The notes: generated by a model from the letters alone, not told the origin. A stretch of DNA of 10,511 nt from Nitrososphaerales archaeon TH5896 (GCA_014523625.1 JAATVP010000143.1:1-10511); one strand, 5' to 3'; shown: positions 1 through 5,634, counted from the stretch's first letter. Translations and numbers: made by a program.

Positions 1-367
1 AATGCTTTTTGTAGCATGGAGTTGGATTTGGATCGGGTCCTGGATTTGGATCGGGTCCTGGATTTGGATCGGGTCCTGGATTTGGATCGGGTCCTGGATT
101 TGGATCGGGTCCTGGATTTGGATCGGGTCCTGTATATGTAGGGTCAAAGGTGATTACATCATCTTCGAAGGAACAGTTTATATTCCCTGAGGTATCAGCG
201 CCTTGAGCGCCTTCATCTGTTACTGTTTTGTCCTCACCAATATCAGTTATGCTACAAGGGTTTGCATATGCTTGCTGAGTCATCGTTAGTGCAGAGGCTG
301 CCATGACTGCTACAAGTGCTGCTACTGCAATCAAAGGTATCAGTCGATTTATTGTTACATTTTTCAT
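1..367 (-). CDS. Secreted protein with Gly-Pro-Asp-Pro-Asn-Pro repeats (3' end off window)
   Basis: The ATG at 367-365 opens a frame that runs off the left edge, giving 122 complete codons. Residues 1-35 look like a Sec signal peptide: basic start (MKNVTINR), hydrophobic core around 9-28, and a likely cleavage after the QAYA motif. The mature part begins NPCSI and holds cysteines at 38 and 65 and an acidic stretch. Residues 80-115 are six exact copies of GPDPNP, followed by TPCYKKH at the edge. Such Pro/Asp/Asn repeats usually form an extended surface spacer; the role is unknown. TATA-like sequences on the minus strand lie near 436-446 and 461-470, so the leader would be tens of bases. The opposite-strand reading (repeated Trp-Ile-Gly-Ser) is an artefact of the repeat. 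Whether more domains follow cannot be seen. Confidence 0.75.
   Translation of the reverse strand, partial: MKNVTINRLIPLIAVAALVAVMAASALTMTQQAYANPCSITDIGEDKTVTDEGAQGADTSGNINCSFEDDVITFDPTYTGPDPNPGPDPNPGPDPNPGPDPNPGPDPNPGPDPNPTPCYKKH
24..131. repeat. Six perfect tandem copies of an 18-bp unit
   Basis: The unit ggatttggatcgggtcct is repeated six times without any mismatch, in frame with the secreted-protein gene on the minus strand, where each unit encodes one Gly-Pro-Asp-Pro-Asn-Pro. Perfect identity even at third codon positions points to recent expansion by slippage or unequal recombination. A change in copy number would lengthen or shorten the protein without breaking its frame. Confidence 0.95.
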
Positions 368-615
368 GTTCTTTTAATCCTACTTTGATTAGATAACATT
401 CTACTCACTATGTCAAACTTTCGAACGTCCAGTACGATATATACTCACAGGATATACATCTTATAAGTATATACTATTTATTTACAATAAAATATTGTTG
501 GATACCATATAGTTTTTACAAAATCACATGTTTGTGTTTACTATACCATTTGCCATCGTTACTCTTCTGGGGCGGACAAAAAGAAGCTTGAGGTTTGTTC
601 TTCACCTCATATGAG

Positions 616-819
616 CTATTGTTCTGCAGGCGATTGACATGCATGTGTTGGATCTGGACCACATACGGCGGTATAGAATCCAGATTCACCAGAGGATCCA
701 GCCTCACCACCATTATTTCCACTTGCCCTTGCATCTATGTTGCCTGGTACGACAAGTGTACTGACCATAACGATGGATGACAATATAGCCATAACTGCCA
801 CGGCTAATTTCAGTTTCAT
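616..819 (-). CDS. Small secreted protein, 67 residues, function unknown
   Basis: I chose the ATG at 819-817, which starts MKLKLAVAVMAIL, over a TTG eight codons upstream, because it begins exactly at a signal peptide: Lys-rich start, hydrophobic core 4-25, and likely cleavage after the ARA at 30-32. The mature chain is only about 35 residues, rich in Gly, Ser and Glu, with two cysteines (53 and 61) framing CGPDPTHAC, which could form one disulfide. The GPDP motif recalls the GPDPNP repeats of the neighbouring secreted protein, perhaps by chance. Both genes point left and are about 250 bases apart. I do not recognise the family. A different minus-strand frame at 516-734 overlaps it and looks non-coding. 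Confidence 0.6.
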   Translation of the reverse strand: MKLKLAVAVMAILSSIVMVSTLVVPGNIDARASGNNGGEAGSSGESGFYTAVCGPDPTHACQSPAEQ

Positions 820-1028
820 TTGTATTAATAAAATATTACACAAACATGACCTAAAAACTTCTGAGAAAGAAACGTAATATTTGTTCTATCTAACATTTGA
901 TTAGAGTATTTGATGAATGCTACTAGTTAAAATGTACCAACCACTTCGTGATATCACTAGCGCAAAAGGAAATGCAGGAGTATAGGAATAGTCAGGCGCC
1001 ATTCATCCTAGTGTTAGCATGTTAAAGG

Positions 1029-1169
1029 TCAACTAGACCTGGAAGCAGTGTCATACAATGATTGCTTTGGCGCAGTTAGAGATTGTCTTTGCAGTTCTGG
1101 CATTGGGAGGCTTTCTTCCTTAGAATCACGCATGCGTTCACCGCCCTTCAGTAAACACGCTCTACACAA
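1029..1169 (-). CDS. Candidate 46-residue protein with a CxxC motif
   Basis: From a TTG at 1169-1167 an uninterrupted frame gives MCRACLLKGGERMRD and then a charged, Pro- and Gln-containing tail ending TASRSS before TGA. What supports it: balanced amino-acid composition, a CxxC at residues 2-5 followed by KGGER, and a TATA-like cttaaag about 23 bases upstream, the spacing expected of a leaderless start. An in-frame TAG lies just upstream of the TTG, so it could also be the surviving C-terminal piece of a longer metal-binding protein. What weakens it: frames of 35-40 codons arise by chance in the neighbouring spacers, and the inverted repeats here could reflect RNA structure instead. I do not recognise a family. 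Confidence 0.33.
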   Translation of the reverse strand: MCRACLLKGGERMRDSKEESLPMPELQRQSLTAPKQSLYDTASRSS

Positions 1170-1309
1170 TCTCTAATTAACAAACTTGCTTTAAGCAACA
1201 TAATGTTGGATCGGAACGATCTATGTGTAGGCAGGTTACAACTGTCATACTTTATCGTCGCCTTTTCGAATCCTTCATAATCATCAATATTTAGCATAAA
1301 GAGAATTCT

Positions 1310-1365
1310 AGGAGGTGTTTACTTATTTGAAAGTCAGAGTAACGGAGAGAGAGGAAGTGGTTTAA
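1310..1365 (+). other. Strong Shine-Dalgarno with a 12-codon frame
   Basis: AGGAGGTG at 1310-1317 is a near-perfect complement of the archaeal 16S 3' end. Nine bases downstream a TTG at 1327 opens MKVRVTEREEVV and stops at TAA 1363-1365. The short charged peptide could be the N-terminal remnant of a lost gene or a genuine leader peptide; chance is also possible. Confidence 0.22.
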
Positions 1366-1660
1366 AATGATCTTGTTCGCTACCTCAGAATATTAGATAC
1401 AGTCGTTGAGGGGACTGAAATCAGTTGATAGCTTAGATAGCAGACGCAGGTATTCGCCAAATAGTAATCGATCCCACTCATCATCATGGAATTACCTAAA
1501 TCAATCGATTGCTATGTTAACTGAACTCGTGGTCTTCGAATACAAGCCACTGATACGACTTACCGTGTTCTGCAGCACCAATAATCTCTTTGTCTTGTCA
1601 GACATAATTGAATTGACTCAATCAACCTTTTTAGCTAGCTCCATGCACAACTACACTGAA

Positions 1661-2233
1661 TTATTGATTAGTTTTTCTCCAACTGAATACGCTGGCCTCG
1701 TCAAGTGCACTGAGAAGATTATCAAGGTCCCATGAGTCGTCATAACGATCTCCATTGATAAAGAAAGTTGGTGTCTTTGTCACACCGCTTTCTTCACCAC
1801 TTTGTATGTCTTCATCCACATGTCTGCTATAGGTTCGATCACGGAATTCAAGATCAAACTTGTTCACGTTTAATCCGAGCTTGGCCGCAGATAGTCTTAA
1901 ATTATCGTCGGTAAGGCTTTGTCCATGTTTGAATAAAAAATCGTACATTTCCCAGAACTTTCCTTGAGCTGCTGCAGATTCCACTGCCAACGCAGATTGA
2001 TATGCATGCGGGCGAAGTTTAGTCAGTGGAAAGTTTCGGAATACGAACCTTACTTTGCTTCCTAATCGCTCTTGGACTTCCTTTATTATCAAATAGGCTT
2101 GAGCACAATAGGGACACTCATAATCCCCGTATTCTACCAAAGTTACGGCAGAGGTTGCAGGTCCTTGAACATGATCCCTCGATTCGCTTACAGGAAAACT
2201 CAGTTGTGTGTTATTGCTATCTTTCTCACTCAT
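1661..2233 (-). CDS. DsbA-family thioredoxin-fold oxidoreductase (cytoplasmic form)
   Basis: This 190-residue protein has the DsbA/FrnE-like layout. A first beta strand and active site, GDYECPYC with cysteines at 40 and 43, is followed by a helical insertion (about 70-145) and the cis-proline loop GVTKTPTFFING (Thr154-Pro155), which packs against the active site in thioredoxin folds. It should catalyse thiol-disulfide exchange. There is no signal peptide or lipobox, so it probably acts in the cytoplasm. An ATG six codons further up (2251) is also in frame, but a TATA-like tttaaat is centred 29 bases before the ATG at 2233, which fits a leaderless start there and leaves the upstream ATG too close to the promoter. 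The gene stands alone between long spacers, so its partner is unknown. The family call is strong; the substrate is not known. Confidence 0.9.
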   Translation of the reverse strand: MSEKDSNNTQLSFPVSESRDHVQGPATSAVTLVEYGDYECPYCAQAYLIIKEVQERLGSKVRFVFRNFPLTKLRPHAYQSALAVESAAAQGKFWEMYDFLFKHGQSLTDDNLRLSAAKLGLNVNKFDLEFRDRTYSRHVDEDIQSGEESGVTKTPTFFINGDRYDDSWDLDNLLSALDEASVFSWRKTNQ

Positions 2234-2258
2234 GCCTTTCTCTATCAGCATGATAAAG

Positions 2259-2265
2259 ATTTAAA
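2259..2265 (-). promoter_or_regulatory. TATA box of the DsbA-like gene
   Basis: The minus strand reads agTTTAAATctt, centred 29 bases upstream of the ATG at 2233. Archaeal TATA boxes lie about 25-30 bases before the transcription start, so the mRNA would start at or just before this ATG. This decides the start codon. Confidence 0.5.
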
Positions 2266-2303
2266 CTCGCCGTTGTAGTATGGCAAATATTGGATCCTTA
2301 ATG

Positions 2304-2521
2304 TTAGAAATAGATATCATACAAACCGGTTATTCCATTCCATTTTCAGCCAAGAATGCATATGAGCTAAGCAAATACTGTACCATCTCTCCAATCTTTG
2401 AATATATTAACATCAATTTGCGTTCCCATTTTAGGGGGTCCTTCCTGTATTAAGTAAGTGGAGTGATTAGGTAACGCCAAAGAACTTCGATCTGGATTAT
2501 TTTGACTTTAGAAAACCGATA
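2304..2521. repeat. Element R, copy 1 (about 220-bp direct repeat)
   Basis: The block from ttagaaatagatatcatac to tttagaaaaccgata recurs at 3279-3500 in the same orientation, roughly 975 bases away. Most bases match by eye, with scattered substitutions and small indels; the largest is five bases missing here near 2487. It has no long ORF. A 27-codon minus-strand frame (2330-2413, ending AFLAENGME) is open in both copies, but most of its differences change the amino acid, so coding is doubtful. Its right end abuts the decayed gene that follows, where that family's first 40 or so residues are missing. Confidence 0.85.
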
Positions 2522-2995
2522 AATGAATATAGGCGGAGTATGGATTATGATATTGGTACCGGTCAGGTTATGCTTAGACTATTATCATTACGCGTTATCA
2601 CAGCAGCAAATGATTTTTATTTTACCCGTTTTGTTTCTCATAGAGTAATCCAGAGCTCTATTACTGCGAATACATGGACTTATAATTTTGCAGCTAGAGA
2701 GAATACCGCAAATGTGAACTCCCCTGTCAACGGTACTAATGTAGGAGTCCCAATTAACGTCTAGGTATGGCGAACTGGAAGCGGCGTTTTAGGAATAGTA
2801 TATAACAGTACAACAGCGGCAACAGTAGATGAGGCAGTAACAGGAATAGAAGCAGTTTATCATGTCACCTTTTCAGGGATTTGTGTTGGAAGTACCCAGA
2901 ATAGAGATGATGTCAATGACGACTTTTTCTATGACGGAACAATCAACTTTACTTTCTTTTTTCTTACTCTTAATCTTGTTCTTACCGTAAGGTGA
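2522..2995 (+). pseudogene. Decayed paralogue 1 of an unidentified protein family
   Basis: Translation matches the gene at 4389-5089 over most of its length: RSMD, then RFVSHR/VSHRV, QSSI, ANTW, AAREN and NVGVPINV. Three lesions are visible. The first ~40 residues are absent, replaced by element R. A TAG at 2762-2764 follows VPINV, after which the same frame continues with homologous sequence (TGSGVLG, TTAATVDEA, YHVTFSG, VGSTQN). About 16 codons are deleted near 2910 relative to the paralogue, in frame. Homology ends at NDDFFYDGT (~2940) and the frame closes at TGA 2993. The apparent ORF 2540-2764 is only a fragment. The two copies differ at many synonymous sites, so the duplication is old. 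The family looks like a beta-rich non-enzymatic protein; I cannot name it. Confidence 0.8.
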
Positions 2996-3278
2996 TGATA
3001 TGTGAACTAATGACAAAATACTTCTTCATAAACAAATCAATATTCCTGAGAAAGAAAATTGAAACACGTTAGATTGTATGTGAACATCTCATTCTTTGGT
3101 CTGGTGAATGATAGGTGAGAGGAAAAATCAAATAATCAAATTCTGGGTATGTGACATAATTGTGCTATGGGTATGGAGCTGGGAGAATAGGCCTAACATG
3201 ATAAACATGTAATAGCTAAATGTCTGTCATGTTGTAGATGTGATCTACATATCGTCGATAAGTTAGAATTCCTAAACA
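2996..3278. other. Non-coding spacer with two small hairpins
   Basis: No gene is visible. ACATG-ataaa-CATGT (3197-3211) and TGTAGAT-gtg-ATCTACA (3233-3249) are inverted repeats, the second with a 7-bp stem. They lie just upstream of the second copy of element R. No T-run follows either, so they are not obvious terminators. Confidence 0.4.
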
Positions 3279-3500
3279 TTAGAAATAGATATCATACAAA
3301 CAGGTTATTCCATTCCATTTTCAGCCAAGAATGCAGATGAGCTAAGCAAATACTGTACCATCTCTTCAACCTTTGAATGAGTCAACATCGATTTGCGTTC
3401 CCTTTTTGGGGGATACTTTCTGTATTAAGTAAGTAAGGTGATTAGGTAACGCCAAAGAACTGCTTCACGATCTGGATTATTTTGGCTTTAGAAACCGATA
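3279..3500. repeat. Element R, copy 2
   Basis: This is the second direct copy of the element at 2304-2521. Similarity starts at ttagaaatag and fades after gaaaccgata. Unlike copy 1 it is not followed by the decayed gene: the next 160 bases (3501-3663) show nothing recognisable and lead into the triplicated promoter. The two copies flank the decayed paralogue at 2522-2995, so recombination between them would delete it. Confidence 0.85.
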
Positions 3501-3663
3501 GATAGATGCGTGAATGAAACAACATTTCCCAAATCTTTCAAACACACATGCTGATGGTACAAAGCCGTCCCACCAGCTGCGTGTAGAGCAAACGGAGAAT
3601 CTCATTTATTGAGGTAAATGAACACTAAGCCGCTTGACTACTAGCTATAGTTAGAACTTTAAT

Positions 3664-3901
3664 ACATATATATCTTACTTTGGTACGTTGTGTATTAATA
3701 TCACTGTATATATTTGTGTATGCACATAATGGAGAATGAAACTGTATATATCTTATTTTGGTTCATTGTGTATTAATCATATTATATAAGCTTGTGTGTA
3801 CTTATAACAGAATGTCTATCGAGAAGTCTAACCTACATATATCTTACTTTGGTTCATTGTGTATTAATCTTATTATATAAGATTGTATGTATGCATAATT
3901 A
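3664..3901 (+). promoter_or_regulatory. Three tandem copies of a promoter module
   Basis: The same module occurs three times, starting near 3664, 3741 and 3831. Each has a core tatctta(c/t)tttgg-t-(t/c)-(a/g)-ttgtgtattaat, then a TATA box (tgtatatatt, attatataag, attatataag), then ttgtgt/ttgtat and an ATG about 20-27 bases beyond the TATA box (3729, 3812, 3902). Only the last ATG opens a real gene, for which it places the transcription start at or next to the start codon. The first two open frames of 15 and 22 codons. Spacing is 78 and 91 bases. The conserved 25-30 bases before each TATA box may be an activator or TFB recognition site. Confidence 0.75.
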
Positions 3902-4288
3902 ATGGAAAGAACAATGAAAATTGGCGTAAGCCTGGTAATTGCAGTGCTCGCAGTAACTATGATAACATCATTAGCAGTTAGTGCTGAAGACGTACAAGCC
4001 GGTAAGAAAAGAAGTTGGTCGAGTTGGTCTAGCTCAAGTTCAAGCTCGAATAGTGGGACAGATGTTATCGGTCAAACACAGAACGATAATGGGGGTTCAG
4101 GAAACACGAACACTGGAACTAGTACTAGTGGACAAACAGAAACCGTAACCGGTACTGACGGAACAGATGGAGACAGTGTTAGCGGACAAATAGGAATAGG
4201 TACTGACGGTGGTTCTGGGACTGGTAGTGATGGTGGCGATGCGGTTGGTACAACCGACGGTACTGATGGCACTGACGGAAATGGTTAA
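3902..4288 (+). CDS. Secreted Ser/Gly/Thr/Asp-rich low-complexity protein
   Basis: The ATG at 3902 sits ~25 bases after the TATA box attatataag (about 3872-3881), suggesting a leaderless mRNA; a second in-frame ATG (MKIG) follows four codons later. Residues 1-28 form a signal peptide ending VSA. Then come a basic patch (GKKR, 34-37), a Trp/Ser block (SWSSWSSSSSSS, 38-49) and, to residue 128, disordered Gly/Thr/Asp repeats such as GTDGTDG, with GQ-containing motifs (IGQTQ, SGQTE, SGQIG). It has no cysteine. It is probably an exported surface or matrix protein; the function is unknown. The TAA at 4286 looks premature: the same frame continues in the same style (DGTSVGQNGADGADG) to TAG 4334-4336. 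The minus-strand Pro/Ser frames here are shadows of the low complexity. Confidence 0.7.
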   Translation: MERTMKIGVSLVIAVLAVTMITSLAVSAEDVQAGKKRSWSSWSSSSSSSNSGTDVIGQTQNDNGGSGNTNTGTSTSGQTETVTGTDGTDGDSVSGQIGIGTDGGSGTGSDGGDAVGTTDGTDGTDGNG

Positions 4289-4346
4289 GACGGAACAAGT
4301 GTTGGTCAGAATGGTGCTGATGGTGCTGACGGCTAGCTAAACTCCC

Positions 4347-4387
4347 TTTTTTTATCGTACTCTGACTATATACTTTAGTCAGAGTGC
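4347..4387 (+). terminator. T-run followed by a long hairpin
   Basis: Seven Ts (4347-4353), typical of archaeal termination, lie just after the secreted-protein gene. They are followed by an inverted repeat: actctgacta / tagtcagagt (4359-4368 and 4376-4385) with a 7-nt loop, extended by one G-T and one G-C pair to 4357 and 4387. The order (T-run before hairpin) is not that of a bacterial intrinsic terminator, so the hairpin may instead protect the RNA end or mark an insertion boundary. The next gene's GTG comes two bases later. Confidence 0.5.
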
Positions 4388-4388
4388 A

Positions 4389-5089
4389 GTGGCTTCTAGA
4401 TTTTATTTTCATGAAGCATTATCTCCTTATTCTAATCTTCCAACTGCTAAACAATCTAGTTTAACATCTGACAAAGATGCTGAAGCTCTAACTATCAATC
4501 GTTCAATGGACAGTGACACTGGTGCAGGTCCTCAAGTACAGCTCAGATTATCCCCACTTAACAGTACGTCAACTAACGATTATTACTTTTGTCGTTTTGT
4601 TTCTCATAGAATTAAACAATCTTCTATTGCAGCAAATACATGGGCTTACAACTTAGCGGCTAGAGAGAATAATGCTAATGCTAACTTTCCTGTATCTGGT
4701 ATTAACGTAGGTGTTCCAATCAATGTTTATGTACTGAGGCCTGGTTCTGAGTCGTTGGTACTATATTCAATGGAACTACTGCTGCAACAGTTGATAAGGC
4801 TTCAGCTAATATTATAGCTGCTTATCATGTTACCTATTCAGGCTCTTCTGTTGGATCAACTCAGAACGGAGATCATATTGTAGTTGAAATCTGGTTCACT
4901 ATTTCTCAAGGAAATGCCACTGCTCCAAATGACGACTTTTTCTATGAAGGAACAACCGTCAACACTACCGACAACGCAACAATATCAAATCGTGCCTCAA
5001 TCCTTGATGCATCCTTACAAAATCAGAAATCCTTTCCTTCGTACTTTCTTTTGATTGATTCTATCCTTCCAGCATATTTTAGTTTGTAG
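4389..5089 (+). pseudogene. Paralogue 2 of the unidentified family, single frameshift
   Basis: The first frame starts at GTG 4389 (ASRFYFHEA) and ends at a stop near 4817, but homology to the paralogue at 2522-2995 switches frame at ~4749. Reading ggttctg-agtcgtt with one added G restores GSGVVGT, and the rest follows in the new frame: FNGTTAATVD, AAYHVTYSG, VGSTQNGDHIVVEIWF, NDDFFYEGTTVN, to TAG 5087. Restored length is about 234 residues. There is no signal peptide, membrane segment or catalytic motif; alternating polar and hydrophobic residues suggest a beta-sandwich. I have a loose impression of similar hypothetical proteins from soil microbes or viruses, which is not evidence. The last ~67 bases run antisense to the regulator gene, so the native C-terminus may be lost. 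A sequencing error or programmed frameshift cannot be excluded. Confidence 0.75.
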
Positions 5090-5529
5090 CTCGACATGCA
5101 TACAGTACAACAAAAGAATCGTTCAAAATTTGCAAACCTGAAAACATGAGGGTTGCTTGTAATTGGCCCCTTACAAAATTCACAATCCAAGTTAATTCTC
5201 AGCCCTTTCTTTATTCTGGATCTTGCATCTTTAAGTTGACGTTGCATGTACTGTACACTGTATTGCTTTTCTTTTTCATTTTCAATTCCTTTGTGTCTCT
5301 TATTCTCATTTTCAAGAGCCGCCTTCATAATATCCCCATCCACAATTCCAAAGTCAAAAATTGGAGAAACAGATTTTATGAATCCTACGTTAACCAGTCT
5401 CTCAAACCTAGCTTTAACAGTCGGTGTCGTAATACCTGTTTCTCTGGAAATTTCACGAAATGACTTGCGTCCATTTTTTATCAATGCCTGAAGTATGGAT
5501 ACATCATACTCGTCTAACTGAAAAGGCAT
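5023..5529 (-). CDS. Lrp/AsnC-type regulator with C-terminal TRASH domain (CopT-like)
   Basis: The 168-residue protein has an N-terminal Lrp/AsnC winged helix-turn-helix (LDEYDVSILQALIKNGRKSF, REISRETGITTPTVKARFERL, about 5-52), a charged, probably coiled linker (70-112) in place of the usual RAM ligand domain, and a TRASH metal-binding domain at 114-152: Cys116-x2-Cys119, an aromatic stretch FRFANFERFF, then Cys140, Cys141-x2-Cys144 and a Tyr three residues on. This architecture is known from archaeal copper regulators (CopT/CopR type) encoded beside copper ATPases. It is divergent from such an ATPase with 105 bases between, so control of that gene and of itself by copper is a strong inference. 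The ATG at 5529 lies ~34 bases from a TATA-like sequence. Its 3' end overlaps the antisense tail of the frameshifted gene. Confidence 0.9.
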   Translation of the reverse strand: MPFQLDEYDVSILQALIKNGRKSFREISRETGITTPTVKARFERLVNVGFIKSVSPIFDFGIVDGDIMKAALENENKRHKGIENEKEKQYSVQYMQRQLKDARSRIKKGLRINLDCEFCKGPITSNPHVFRFANFERFFCCTVCMSSYKLKYAGRIESIKRKYEGKDF

Positions 5530-5634
5530 CTATAACATTGCAATTATTGGAAAATAGTCTATTATATTTTTACATATGTAAAGGTCCACACTTATACATC
5601 TGTTATTCTATTTAATAGGTAGAGGGGAGCGAAC
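5530..5634. promoter_or_regulatory. Divergent promoter region of the regulator and copper ATPase
   Basis: For the regulator (leftward) a TATA-like aaaatataatag lies at 5559-5570 on the minus strand, giving a leader of about 8 bases. For the ATPase (rightward) ttataca at 5592-5598 would start transcription near 5620, leaving a ~15-base leader that carries gaggggag (5622-5629) as ribosome binding site before ATG 5635. The operator candidate lies between the two boxes. Confidence 0.6.
5569..5582. promoter_or_regulatory. Perfect 14-bp palindrome, candidate copper operator
   Basis: TTTACATATGTAAA is its own reverse complement. It touches the upstream edge (BRE position) of the regulator's TATA box and ends about 10 bases before the ATPase TATA box, so one bound dimer could act on both promoters. 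That the TRASH regulator binds here is inference from position and symmetry. Confidence 0.5.

Larger units (their letters stand above)
820..1660. other. Long, largely non-coding spacer rich in inverted repeats
   Basis: No confident gene of normal size is visible on either strand. The stretch holds several inverted repeats: AGGTC-5 nt-GACCT (1026-1040); an 11-bp perfect pair TTAGAGATTGT / ACAATCTCTAA (1076-1086 and 1166-1176); a perfect palindrome ACGCATGCGT (1128-1137); TTGCTT-T-AAGCAA (1186-1198); and GATCG-gaa-CGATC just after it. It also holds a candidate 46-residue minus-strand ORF and a strong ribosome binding site at 1310-1317 before a 12-codon frame, both listed separately. The plus-strand frame that starts with TTG at 1406 runs into the antisense of the DsbA-like gene and has no recognisable protein features. 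Confidence 0.5.

Noticed and set aside
2..190. Plus-strand ORF with repeated Trp-Ile-Gly-Ser
   Set aside because: It is the antisense of the 18-bp repeat in the secreted-protein gene, whose minus-strand frame has a signal peptide.
516..734. Minus-strand 72-residue ORF
   Set aside because: It overlaps the small secreted-protein gene in another frame and has no recognisable feature or promoter.
1058..1123. Plus-strand 21-residue hydrophobic frame (MIALAQLEIVFAVL)
   Set aside because: Looks like a membrane segment but is antisense to the more protein-like 46-residue ORF and has no ribosome binding site.
1255..1275. ttttcgaatcc resembling a tRNA T-loop
   Set aside because: No pairing T-arm, anticodon arm or acceptor stem around it; the similar gttcgaata near 9412 fails in the same way.
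1501..1605. Minus-strand 34-residue ORF (MSDKTKRLLVLQNTV)
   Set aside because: Composition is plausible but there is no TATA box, ribosome binding site or motif; frames of this length occur by chance in these spacers.
1406..1735. Plus-strand 109-residue ORF starting with TTG
   Set aside because: It runs into the antisense of the DsbA-like gene and shows no domain, signal or promoter; most likely chance.
2304..3500. Reading the paired R elements as insertion-sequence or LTR ends
   Set aside because: No transposase or integrase lies between them, and terminal inverted repeats or target duplications are not visible, so I call them only direct repeats.
4072..4412. Minus-strand Pro/Ser- and His/Gln-rich ORFs
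   Set aside because: Shadows of the low-complexity Gly/Thr/Asp gene on the plus strand.
5146..5491. Plus-strand ORFs opposite the regulator
   Set aside because: Antisense to a gene with clear HTH and TRASH domains.
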